Of a stretch of DNA of 64,000 nt, positions 38,827 through 49,876 are shown one piece after another. How positions within the stretch are numbered: the stretch's first letter is position 1; every line of letters begins with the position of its first letter. The notes below the pieces were generated by a model. It saw only the letters and a list, made by a program, of their open reading frames with translations, was not told where the DNA came from and did not search any database. Source of the stretch: Diploscapter coronatus (lineage: Eukaryota > Nematoda > Chromadorea > Rhabditida > Rhabditidae); the NCBI GenBank assembly GCA_964036155.1, contig OZ038423.1:70447249-70511248 (forward strand), read 5' to 3'. The translations under genes were made by a program, and so were the position numbers.

Positions 38827-40419
38827 ATTTGCTTACAAAATCGGTAAGTCAATTAGCTGTTTCTGGCAATTTTTTTCGTCTTTTCCTCTCTCCGTTCAGT
38901 TCGTCCCTTCATCCCTCCGACATGGGCTTTTCTAATGGGATTTTCCTACACGAGCGCTATGTTTCTCTATTTTGTAGTGCATTTTGTACATAATTATCGA
39001 GGCGAGTGAAAGGAGCGATTATTTCAAATGCGACACAAAGAAAAAAGGTGCAGGGAAAAGCCGAAAAATCCACATATACAGTAAATGTTCCTACTGGTTC
39101 TTACAAATGAACGGCCTGGGCTTAGGACAAAGCCTTGGATTTTTGAATGGCTTGCTGTATTGTTTATTCACCTTCTTCATTTTTTATACTATTTCTCTAA
39201 AAAGGGTGAATATTACAAAGGGTAAGAGAAATAATAAAAAAAATCCCAGACATTCTTTATTTCTTGGCAAAATGTTACAGTTCAAACATCTCCAAACCCT
39301 GTTTGGGTACATAAGCCGCCCCCTCAAAATGACTGACAGTTGTTTTCGTTCAGCACTGCAAAAATCTACTACATCATTACGCGATTGCTTATCAACTAAT
39401 TCGATGCCAGAGTTGTCGGCTGTTTTTTTGTTTATCTGTCTGCGTCTCTGCCACTCTTTGTTTTCCATAATCTTTCGCCTAGGCTTATATAAATCCCCCG
39501 TATACGGAGACCGTTTCCCTTTCAAGGAGTGGGGGCGATTTTTTATCCTTTATCACCCTCCTCCAGTGCCATTGGATATATGATATCCCCTTACGCTTGT
39601 CCTTGGCAGATATTTTTACTATCCTTTGTCTTTACACGAGGGCTTCGATCGCTACCCCACCCACAAAAATTCCGGCGAAAAAAGGCAAAGATTCAATGAA
39701 AAGCTAGCACTTTTCCCTTGTGGTTCACCGTGACCATAGGAAATTTAATTTCAGTTTACTTCTCAATTTGATGCTAAAGTTATAGTTATTAAAATCATTT
39801 TTGAAATTGAATTTTTCTGCCTCTGCACATCTCTGCAAATTTGTATACCCACATGATGCAATTCAATGATCATATCAATTTTCCTGCATCCTTAACATTT
39901 GCATTATCGGAAAGCTAGGCTTTGATGTCTTCCCAACCTCTTCACATTATCGTCCTTACCCTTAGCGCTTTTTGCAAATGCTTATATTTGCCGCGCCTGA
40001 GAGCTATTCATCAGAATGTTTATTGGCTTTTCATCAATTTGTCACTCACTTATCAATCAACGATATGAGTTCTTATCATTGCATACTGATAGGTAGCATT
40101 AGCATTGTTTATCATCTATCATTTTTTATTATCATCCAGTGATAAGGACGGGGAATTTCGTTTATCCAGTCCCTTCTGTTATCATTCTGAATCTCAATCG
40201 TTTTTTCTCCCCCGCTTCCTTTGAAGGCCTTTATGTTCGAATGCCGTCCTTGTCTCTGCGTGTTTTCCTCTCTTCTATTTCATATGGTTAAGCCTGGTCT
40301 CTTGCCTTTGCAGGTCTGTCTTCTAAGGCATTCGCAGATCCACCTTCTGCTTGCTGTCAAATCCACCTCATCCATGCCTCTTTATCCTTATCTTCATCTC
40401 TCTTATCACTCCTCTTTTT

Positions 40420-40449
40420 CTTATCAGTGTTCACTCTTTGCTTATCAGT
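40420..40449 (-). promoter_or_regulatory. Pair of GATA-factor sites (ACTGATAAG)
   Basis: Two copies of CTTATCAGT (reverse complement ACTGATAAG) at 40420-40428 and 40441-40449, with a third CTTATCA at 40402. They lie about 170-200 bp before the start of the secreted-protein gene. ACTGATAAG is the preferred site of the nematode intestinal GATA factor ELT-2. A further ACTGATAAGATAAGG sits in intron 1 at 41620. Confidence 0.55.
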
Positions 40450-40618
40450 TTCCTGCCTTCCTGCAGCCGTTCTCTCTTTGCTTTGCATTATGCAATCCGT
40501 TCATAATTACGCGTCTCTCCTAACAGTTACTTTTCGTCGATCTTTACAGTTGGTCCTCGTGGCCGGTTTGGTCTGCATCTGTGGATGCGAAACAACTTTT
40601 ACCTTTATCTTTTTCAGG

Positions 40619-43600
40619 ATGGATCTTCGGAGCCTCCTCACTTTGCTAATATCGCTAGTTACTGTGGGAGCCGAAACCCGGAATCGAGTGAGTGCTCTTC
40701 AGTTGCAATTAATACAAAGCTAGCATACATTATGTGATGCTCAATTTCATTCTATTTTCTATACTTACAACTTTTATGAATCGTTATTTGGGCTTCCATC
40801 GGCATCGGATAAAGTCATATATCTGAAATCTGCATCTCCGAATTGATTCTATTGATTTATGGGTGGTAGAACAGGCCCGATCCTACATGTATTAAGCTGA
40901 AGCTGAGATTTTTTGCCGCGTTCGCACCTTTCTGCGAAGAAAGGCAATCGAATTCGGCCTCTGAATTTGGCTAAGACCAAATAAGATTCATGACTTCAGA
41001 TTAGATAAGTAGCTGGAAAAAGGCCTGTGAATGTCCAATTCTGCTGAGAAAAATGTGACTGGAAAAGTGTCTAGATCCCTCTAGATATCCCAGATTTTGA
41101 CGGGTTTAGAAAATGCTGGAGAAATTTCCGAGATTACGCAATAATTTCAAATTCACGATAAATAACGTTTGAAATGGGGAATCGCCATCAATCATCGTCG
41201 CTTATCATTGTCATTGTTATCAGCTACGGGGGTTTCTCTGATCCTTTATCTCCCCTCTAGATCTGTCTGTCTGAATATCCATATCCCCTTTGTTCTTGCC
41301 TTCAAGGCAGTTCCCGTTCATTTCCAAAATTGTCTGCTGCCATTTTCATATGCATTCTTTCTTTAAACCAACTGTGACCGGGTTCTCGCTAATACCCCTG
41401 CAAAGGGTATGCAAGTTACATCATGCGAAAATGTTAATCAACCATTATTTATAAAAATCCGATTATTATGATGCAACTTTCCACACACATCGAATTAAAT
41501 TTCAATTAGCAGACTAAACGTAAATCCGGTTTTAAGCCAAATAGAGTGATAAGGACAATGAAAATACGGCTGAGCGTAAGGCGAAGAGATAAAAAAAATC
41601 GCCATCCCCCGACCTTAGCACTGATAAGATAAGGACGTTACTGCATGAATGCGGAGTGGACAAAACAATGCGAATTAAGTCAATTGGTTTAAACCAAAAC
41701 CTGTAAATCGATTATACTGATATGTGCAACTATTTAATGGAAATTGATTAAGTTACATACAGTCTGATCTTCACTATTTAGCATTGTAATTGCAATTCAG
41801 TAACTATACTAGGTATTACATCTTTGTATAATTTATATAGACGTTAAATCGTAGTGTGTAGACATCGTGTTACATGAATTAGTGGATATCTGACTTTAGG
41901 CATGCTAAACATAGTCAATAATGTAGCATTTAACGAAATACATGAGCTAGTGTTGTAATTAACAAAAGTGTTACATTTTCAGACATCGTGTTTCCAATAC
42001 ATATCATGTCTGGAGACAAGTCAGGCCCATTTCAAGCAGTGCGCCGGTGGAACTGGAGTTTCATTAACGTTAGAAGCTAAGGACGTTAACATCAAACAAA
42101 TCATCAGATACAGAGCTTTGGAGTTTATCGGGTGTCAAGGTTAGCCTAAAAGTGAAGACAGAATGGATTAATAGTGCTTTTTAGATCGCCTTTTGAAAGA
42201 GATCCTGGATTTTGACGCTCTTCAGATTCTAGTGAATGAGGACGCTAACGAATGCTTTGAAAAGCTACCTGAATCCACAAGGAGGATAGAAGGGGTAACA
42301 ATATTGTCATAATCATACAAATCTTGCAATTTGATGATAAAAATTACTTATCATATCCAAAGTAGTATGCACATGTCGTTTAATTTCTAAATTATTAAAG
42401 TTAACTTTACAAGATTAAATTGAAGTTCTCTGATTCCTGTGATTACGTGGAGCCTGTGAAGCGTGATCTTCATGGTCGAGACGCCTTCCAATGCCTTCTG
42501 GACTACAAACAGGACAGGGAGTATTGTGAATCCCTTCTGGAATGCTGCCCAGATCATATCAGGTAAAGGTGAAGTAGTCCATTCCTCAGTCAGACGTTTC
42601 ATTTATAGATGCGGCGAAAGAATGAACGCAGTCTCTCAATCATATCAATCCGCAAAGGATAAAGGTAGAAAAATCAATAATCAATCGATAGAAATTATTG
42701 ATCTATCGATTTTAGCCCAGCAAATCGTGTCGAACATGCTGTTCTGCATCGTGAACAACGATCCGCGGTTCAGAGAGGAGGGCATTCGACTGCAACAGCT
42801 GAGGGATCCTTACAGGTAAATGCTGGCCTTCATGGACTTTTATTGTTTTAGTATTGCAAAACCACTTTTGTACACAATAATAATTTGTTTTGTATTTCAC
42901 ACATACGTCTATTTGAATTCCATATTGACTTTTCGAATAATTATGTTTTGCTGCTGCAACGTGGATGTGATATACAAATTGGTGTGAAGTAGGTATCATT
43001 TTTAATAAAAATTATAATTCTAGAAATGCTGGAATACCGTTCCTTCGTCCTGATAAAGCTACTGAAGAGCGAATTTTGCGAAGACTGGCTTTAACATCGA
43101 AGTCTTCATTGCTGCAACGACGAACCCGATTCAACGAGAAGTACAGGGACGTGCGGAAGAAGTTGCAGTTGAAATTACAAGTATGGAGTCATAAAATATA
43201 CTATAATGTCGTTTATTAAGTTTTTTAACAATGAAGTCTTATTTTGAAACAAAACGCTAGTGATTTTTTTTGGAAATACGACGTCACATACTATTTTGTT
43301 CAAATATGATGCCATTTATCGTTTTTTCAATATGGTCTAATTTTGAAATTTAGCAATTCTACGCCACGACTGAATGGCCCTTAGCCAGCCCTCAGCGGTT
43401 CGAAGAAGCCACTGGAAAATCGCCCGCAGCTATCATTGCTGAACAATTGAAGAGTGATGTAACTATTACGACAATTTATATTTTAATTTAAAAATCGATA
43501 TTAAGGGATAACTTAATTGGTAACTGCATTATCTTAATTAATTGTTATAGGTTTAATTTGAAAGGTTTACATAAAATCTGAAATAGAAGTCTATGAACTT

Positions 43601-46600
43601 CTATTTTAGATTCTACGGTATACAAATTTCTGCTATTTTGAAACTATATAAAAGCGAAATTTTGAAAATCAATTAAATTATTGTAAATTAATTTTTGAAA
43701 TTTTAATATTTGATTTTAGGAGAAATCAACTGAGGTTCCGACTTCCGCTGAATCCACGATTGCAACTGAAGCCACGAGTGCGACGTCGTCTGAAGAGGAG
43801 AAACCCCTCAAATCGACGGCCGTCATTGAAGAGCCGCCCAAAATTGATCTGAAGGCGAAGGAGACGGACAAGGGCGACAATGACGACGCCAGCATCGAGA
43901 AATCGCTCGAGAAGATCGTTGAGGATGCGAACAAGGACGTCACTACCACTCTCGTGATCATTAAATTTAAATTCCATCACTATTTCGGAATCTTAGGCTC
44001 CATCCACCACTGAAGATGCCATCGAATTCTCAACTGAGCGAAGGATTGCTATAATCAAAACTCTACTAAGGTAGATTGAGTTTAGGGCAAAAAGCAATTG
44101 AAATTTGTTTAGATCCGCCAATGATGAAGAACTATCTGAGATCGTGACTTTAATTGCCGAAGCGAATTTCAACAAATTGGCCGAAATCGAGGCAGCAAAA
44201 TTGGCAGAGGCTAAAAAATCGAAGACCCCCAGAGGCAAACTGGATGCGGACAGAGTTGAGAAAATCAGAGGGGCGATTAAGGTAAGAAAAACAGCTGATG
44301 ATTGACAGATATGGGAAATGCATGACATGGTCAGATTGGAATCAGCTATGACAATATTTTAACAGTGATAACATCATTAGTCATCAAGAGAAAAAAACTG
44401 ATCTTCATTAGCCAAAGCGGCAATGACAATATTATTCTAGCATTAATTTTATCATTTGTCATATGATAAAAAGCTGATGCTCATTGCAGGAAGTATTGAA
44501 AACGAAGAAACACAAACCCGAGGACACCCTGCAGAAGAAGACATTGAAGTTTGAAAAGGTTTATCAATTAATCAGTAAAAATGAGATAGCCTTTTTTATC
44601 ATAGGAGGACACGAGTGATCTGGACTCTAAGGACTTTGCACGACGAAGTTTGGCTGGAGCGCCTCCAGGTGCGAAACCTTCTGAGGCCGGGATTGAAGAT
44701 GCTGCGAATCTGAACGAAACCGTTATACACCCAAATGTGGATAGTACCTCGACAGGTGAAAAGCTGATCTTCGTTAAAAATCAATAAAACCATCGATCTT
44801 TAGAAAAATCCACGAAGAGCTCTGAATCCGAGGAAACCAGTACGAAGAAGTCAGCGGAAATCAAGGAGAAAGTTGAAGAGCAACCAGCGGAAAAGGAACC
44901 TGAGCCGGAAGAACCTGAAAAAGAAGAAGAATTGAAGGAGAATGGAGGAGAGATCGTGGAGAAAGAAGTAGAACAGGCTAAGGAAGCTGATAAGACCGAT
45001 AAATCTGATAAGGACAAGAAGAAGGAGGAAGAAGATCGCCATTCTGGAGAAGTCTCTACGTCAAATAGCACTGCCTTTGATAGACCGAAAGGTCTGGAGG
45101 ATGATTCTAAGGTAATTTGATTTTTAAAAACCTAAAAGTTCTTTTTTAATTATTTTTTTAGGAAAAACCATATCTGAAGTCCTCTGAAGAGGCGACGACT
45201 AAGCTCCCGAAAAAGGAAAAGAAATCCGATGAAAACTCGAAGAAGAACGAAACGAAAGAGATCCCCGAAATCCACAATGTCGCCGAGCTTCTAGACTCTG
45301 CACTCCATTCACAGGTACCATATTAAGACCAATTTAATCGTATGATTATTAATATCTCTGGATTTAATATTGTTTTGGGTTATTAACTTTTTAAAATCGG
45401 CGCTTAAGTTTATTCGATTTTCTAAATACTGAAGAATATGATTTCAGTTTGTCGCCTTCGGAAAGGACTCCAAATTGAAGGAGGCTAAGTTGGCCACTCT
45501 GAGCTTCGCTTCTGATAGAACTCCTGAGAAGGTTGACAGAACTGCTAGGAAGTTGAAGGAAACTGCATTTGTAAGGGGACGACTGTAGTCTTTAATTTTA
45601 AGATAAAATTTAGAACAAAAATGGCAAGGAGCTGAAAAGCGATGATTTCGAACCGGCAGAAACAGGCATGGAAAAGCCTAAAGTCAAGGACATCCCCAAG
45701 TCAGTGGAATTCGAGACCGTCACACCGAAGTCTTCGGAAGTCAGAGAGAAATTGATGACTGTCGAGAAGGAGATAAAGGCCGTCAAGGATATCGTCGTTC
45801 CTGCTCCTGACCCGGTAGTTATTTATTCAAGGAAATATGACGTCAGATCAAAATGTGAATTTTGAAATTCCGATTACTCGATGAAAATGAAAAATGACGT
45901 GTTTTTCATTTTCATCGAGTAGGCGGACGTCCACAATATCAGATTTGATGGAATATTTCTTCAAAAATCGCGGCATCACACCTTAGTTATACCTATTGAA
46001 CATGAAATTATGCATATTATCTTCGTCTTTTTTATAATATGACGTCTAGCTTTCATATTGAGCGATGGCATATTTTCTATATAAATAAATAATGACATCG
46101 TATTTTATCTTTCTATCAAACCTAAAAATAAATCATTTTAATTTCAGGCCACTCAACTGAAAGTCGTCGACGAAATTTCGAAGATCGTCAACTCGAGTGG
46201 GAGTTCAGAATCGCCTAAGAAGAAATCCGTCGCTGACCTCCCAGTCCAGGAAAAATCGAAGGAAGAAAAGGACTCCAAAGAGAAGCTGAAGGAAGAGGCT
46301 GAGGCTGAGACTAAGGAGCCAGCTGAATTGGTAAATTTTAGATTAATCTGAAACGATCAATAAAGGCAACAACTAGATTATGTATCGTATCCCCTCAATT
46401 GAGGAGTGTGCCCTTCTATTTTTAACCCCCAAATTTTCGAAAAATTAGAATTTTTCAAACCGTTATAACTCATCATCCAATGATCGTAATAACTTCAAAT
46501 CAAGACTAAACCCACTCTAAATGACACTATAAAACGTTTCCTGACGACGATTTGGGTTGGGGAATGGGAGGTTCTGGCATTTGGGGAATGCCCTATTATT

Positions 46601-48513
46601 ATAGAGCGCCCTTCAATTAGAGAAAATACGATATGTTTTCTTATAATTTTATACAAATGCATCGCACTCGATTTTTCTTGCTACTTTTATTAATTATTTT
46701 AATTGCATCAGAGGTAGACTTAGCTAAAATTTTAGGTCAAGCCCACCCTCGAATTGAATACCAGTACTGAATTGCCTGAAGTCACAACGAAAGGTGGCAA
46801 ATTATCTGGTGCCGCGGAGAAACTGATGAGCAAAATGGTTGAAGACATGAAACAGAAGACACAGAATGGAACTGACGGTGAAAATCAAATTTAAATCTTA
46901 AACAATAAAAAATAAAAATTTCATTTTTAGAGAAGGAAACATCAACTAAATCCCCGGCAGTGCATGATGACGCTAAAATCTCTGACGAAGCTCCATCCAC
47001 TGACGATGTTCTGCTAACTTCAGCTTCACTTGAAGTCGAGGGAAGTGGAAATGATCAGGCACTTTATTTTATCCACTTTTTAAATCTGAAAGATAAATTT
47101 AGGTAACAACCCCACTGACCCCAGAAAAAGCTAAGCAGGAAAAAGAATCTACTGGGGTATATTTTTATTGAAAGTAAATATAAGTTGGAAAATTTCTTAG
47201 GATATGCTTCACTCGAAAAATGTGACTCGGACTTACTGCAAGGAATTCGCTAACTGCTGGGAGACACTGCAAATCTATGAAGAACAATGTGAAAAGCGAT
47301 TCTCGAAGGATATCCTTAATCATGGTAAGGGGATATAATGGAACTTAATATAAGCTGTAAAATATTATCGAGTAAAATTTCCCAGTATTTAAATTTAAAT
47401 GCACTATTGTTTTCACTAACTTTAATTATGCGATTTTTATTTTAATCTCATGGACATAGAAATTTAATCGATTAATTTGGAATTTTAGGAATCGAAGAAC
47501 CAGAAATCGTTCAGATGCTATTAAATTCATCACTCAGCAAGAATAACATCGTTCTTAAAGCCTGTCTGAAACCGCTCGACAAGAATGCTTATACTACTGT
47601 AAGTCATTTAAAGTGTATGCTAACTTATTTGAGTTATGGTTTAAGCTGAAGCAATTGTTAGTGATTCAAAGAGGAGTTAGGAAGGCTTGTTTGGAGTTTG
47701 GAAGGAATAAGATTCCAGTTACGAATGAAGAGGTATGATTACTTAAAGACCTGATAAATGTGAAATATTTAAATTTAAGGAGGCTCAATGTGATTTGGAC
47801 TTGCCTTCAACAGAGCCGATAGATCAATTCCTTGCCAGCACTCATGTCCGATCTCAGGTATTAGATTCACAACTGATTTAATCTTAGGATTAATCTTAAC
47901 AATAATATTAAAATGTCAAGCCTTCAATTTAACCTTTATATTAGAGTTAAAGTTAACTCTGAGGATAAAGTATGACTATAAATTGAATCTCAGGCCAACC
48001 ATTTGACCTGCTTCGCGAAACTCGTCCCGCTCCGAGAATCCTGTCGGGCGATTTCCAGCTGTTGCGCCAGCGTTGACACGTATTTAATGAAAATTATAGT
48101 AATCTCTCAAATATTCTAATTTCCAGATGCGATAGTTACATTGTAACATCGCCAGTGAAGAGGATGCAGACTGAAGCATTGCAAAGGCTAGTCACGAAAC
48201 AGAATGAATGGTGAGACGATTTATTCAAATGATAAATATTGCCAATGACCGATAGCTTGAGGCGAAATAAATGAAGCATTGCGTATTTACAAACAGTCGT
48301 TTATCTTATTCTTTGAACATGATGTAATAGCGTAAAGTCTGCTGCACACTACGTCTCAAGTAATCGATCATTAATAATGTTTAACTTAACTACTTGATAT
48401 TAGATGCAATTTAATTTAAGCTAATTTAATTCAAATTCAGTGAAAATAAAATGTTGGAAACGCTGAATTACATCCACACACGATTCGGTGCGGTTCGGAG
48501 GCGACGAGTTTAA
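40619..48513 (+). CDS. Long secreted protein with Cys-rich ends and disordered K/E/S-rich middle
   Basis: Function not recognised. The ATG at 40619 follows TTTTTCAGG, a likely trans-splice acceptor, and encodes signal peptide MDLRSLLTLLISLVTVGAE. A 1.3-kb first intron follows. The N-terminal part has paired cysteines in helical sequence (SCFQYISCLETSQAHFKQC, FSDSCDYVEPVKRD, YCESLLECCPDHIRCGERM, NMLFCIVNND). The middle, several hundred residues, is Lys/Glu/Ser/Thr-rich (KDKKKEEEDRHSGEVSTS; EPEPEEPEKEEELKENGG). The C-terminal part again has helical Cys pairs (VTRTYCKEFANCWETLQIY, KACLKPLDKNAYTT, RESCRAISSCCASVD) and ends RRRRV. About 25 exons, roughly 1,000-1,100 residues; phases agree. The intron at 47059 starts GC. 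Upstream GATA sites suggest gut expression. It may be a matrix, coat or storage protein; each of these is inference. Confidence 0.75.
45875..45921. repeat. Perfect 20-bp inverted repeat (7-nt loop) in an intron
   Basis: TACTCGATGAAAATGAAAAA at 45875-45894 is exactly reverse-complemented at 45902-45921, around the loop TGACGTG. It lies in the 330-nt intron (45815-46147) of the long secreted-protein gene. No target duplication is obvious. Confidence 0.9.
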
Positions 48514-49152
48514 GCAATTAAATTTAAATGAGATGTCCAGGAATTGTCAAATTACATATCAAAATGTTAGGAATCTAATTTGAATACTATAGCCAAAAAT
48601 GACTAGATTTTCTATTATTTAGGCAGTTGTTATTAATTCAAATAGGCGCTGAACTTCACTTAACAAAAGCGTCATGATCCATTTCAAATACCGGTCTGTT
48701 TTTCTTCCTATACTATTCTACTTAAAGATAGACTTACGCTAATTTATTTCTAATCGCTAGAACTTAGGAGTTTTAATTTTAAGAGTCGACTAAATGTAAG
48801 CCTGATTGCATGACTGTTTTCTTACAAATTATTTTTGTTCGAGTGTAAATATTCTATCGCTGATAGTTTTGTTAATCACTTAATAATTGCTACTAGACAT
48901 TGCAATTTTTTGTGTTTTTGAAGAAAATGAATAAAATGTTATCAAAATTGAATAGTTTTATTGATCTATCAAAACTCGATTGAAAACCTAGCTAACTACA
49001 GATAAATACGGTAATTTGTAAACTTCTTTGGGTAATAAGGCAAAGTTTGAAGACGAAAAAGTCGTAATCTTAGAGAAATAACACGTAGCTGGGCATTACT
49101 ACTTTGCAAAATTTACGAATTGCCGAAATAAAATCTAAAGAGCAACTGACTG
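48514..49152. other. Intergenic, convergent gene ends
   Basis: AT-rich sequence between the stop of the secreted-protein gene and the stop of CMC2. Possible AATAAA signals at about 48929 (plus) fit a long 3' UTR. No gene or repeat seen. Confidence 0.5.
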
Positions 49153-49628
49153 CTACCGAATTTTCTGACACTCTTCATCGTTCGGCCCCCAATTGGGCAG
49201 CTTTCCCTCCGCCTTCAGTCGTTTCAGCATCGGCGTCCAGAGCTCCTCCGGCAGGCACTTCAGCTTCAGGTTGTATTTCTTCACATCTTTGATATTGTCT
49301 CTGGAATGTGAGCAGTTTATTTTTCATTTGAAATAAATTATATTTTGATCTAAACTTTTAGATGAATTATTTTAATTACCTTCTCCAAACGCGCTCATTC
49401 TCAATGCAATTGTTGATCGAAAGCGTCCATTCCCCACATCCGTCGAAAAATCGCACTGAAATAATAAAATAAAATTTAAACTGGCTTTTCACCAGTAAAA
49501 CAATGATTAAATTTAAACAAAAACTCACTGAACGGTTTTTCCTTGGAACATTTCTCCAATTGTTCGATGAGGAAATTGCACTCTCGGCTGTGCAAGTGCG
49601 TCGCGTACATCGGGTTGTTGTCTCGCAT
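49153..49628 (-). CDS. CMC2: CMC2 homologue (twin CX9C mitochondrial protein)
   Basis: Small intermembrane-space protein linked to cytochrome c oxidase assembly. Three exons read MRDNNPMYATHLHSRECNFL, then IEQLEKCSKEKPF, then FFDGCGEWTLSINNCIENER and YNLKLKCLPEELWTPMLKR, ending LPNWGPNDEECQKIR. The two CX9C motifs are intact (C-NFLIEQLEK-C and C-GEWTLSINN-C), which defines the coiled-coil helix-coiled-coil helix fold. HLH before the first Cys and RFF after the second exon join match the family. The start at 49628 follows a TTTTTCAG by 9 nt, so trans-splicing is likely. The C-terminal extension past the usual end is rich in Lys, Leu and Trp. About 90 residues, normal size. Confidence 0.88.
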
Positions 49629-49876
49629 TTTGCAAATCTGAAAAACTAGCATCAAATTTAAAACTAAATTCAAATTTAAAGCGGAAATGAAAAATATCGT
49701 CGAACAAAGCCGTGCGTTTACGCGTTACGGACGAGATTAATTGTGCGTAGAGAAAGAAAGAAGATCTCTATTTGCAGACAAATCAATAAAGTTCACAAAT
49801 ATGGGGGAAACAAGGATATTTTAACCCGTACATCATAATTAAGAGCAATTTAGATCGTGTGTCTGAAAACGTGTAA

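Larger units (their letters stand above)
38064..40618. other. Long intergenic region with GATA-type motif cluster
   Basis: No gene is recognised. It holds a diverged two-copy direct repeat (38669-38826), a Tyr/Ser/Leu-rich open frame around 39107-39583 with no similarity, and many TTATCA/TGATAA motifs from about 39550 to 40450. The last few hundred bases are strongly pyrimidine-rich on the plus strand. Confidence 0.5.

Noticed and set aside
38984..39583. Open frame of 199 codons, the longest uninterrupted one here
   Set aside because: It begins with TTG; the first ATG is at 39107. The translation has no similarity, odd composition and no splice context, and another long frame lies antisense to it.
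40202..40560. Cys/Leu/Ser-rich frames just before the secreted-protein gene
   Set aside because: Pyrimidine-rich promoter-type DNA with GATA sites; the likely trans-splice acceptor lies after it at 40617.
43716..45071. Ser/Phe-rich minus-strand frames of 80-110 codons
   Set aside because: Antisense to the K/E/S-rich exons of the long secreted protein; purine-rich coding strands leave the other strand free of stops.
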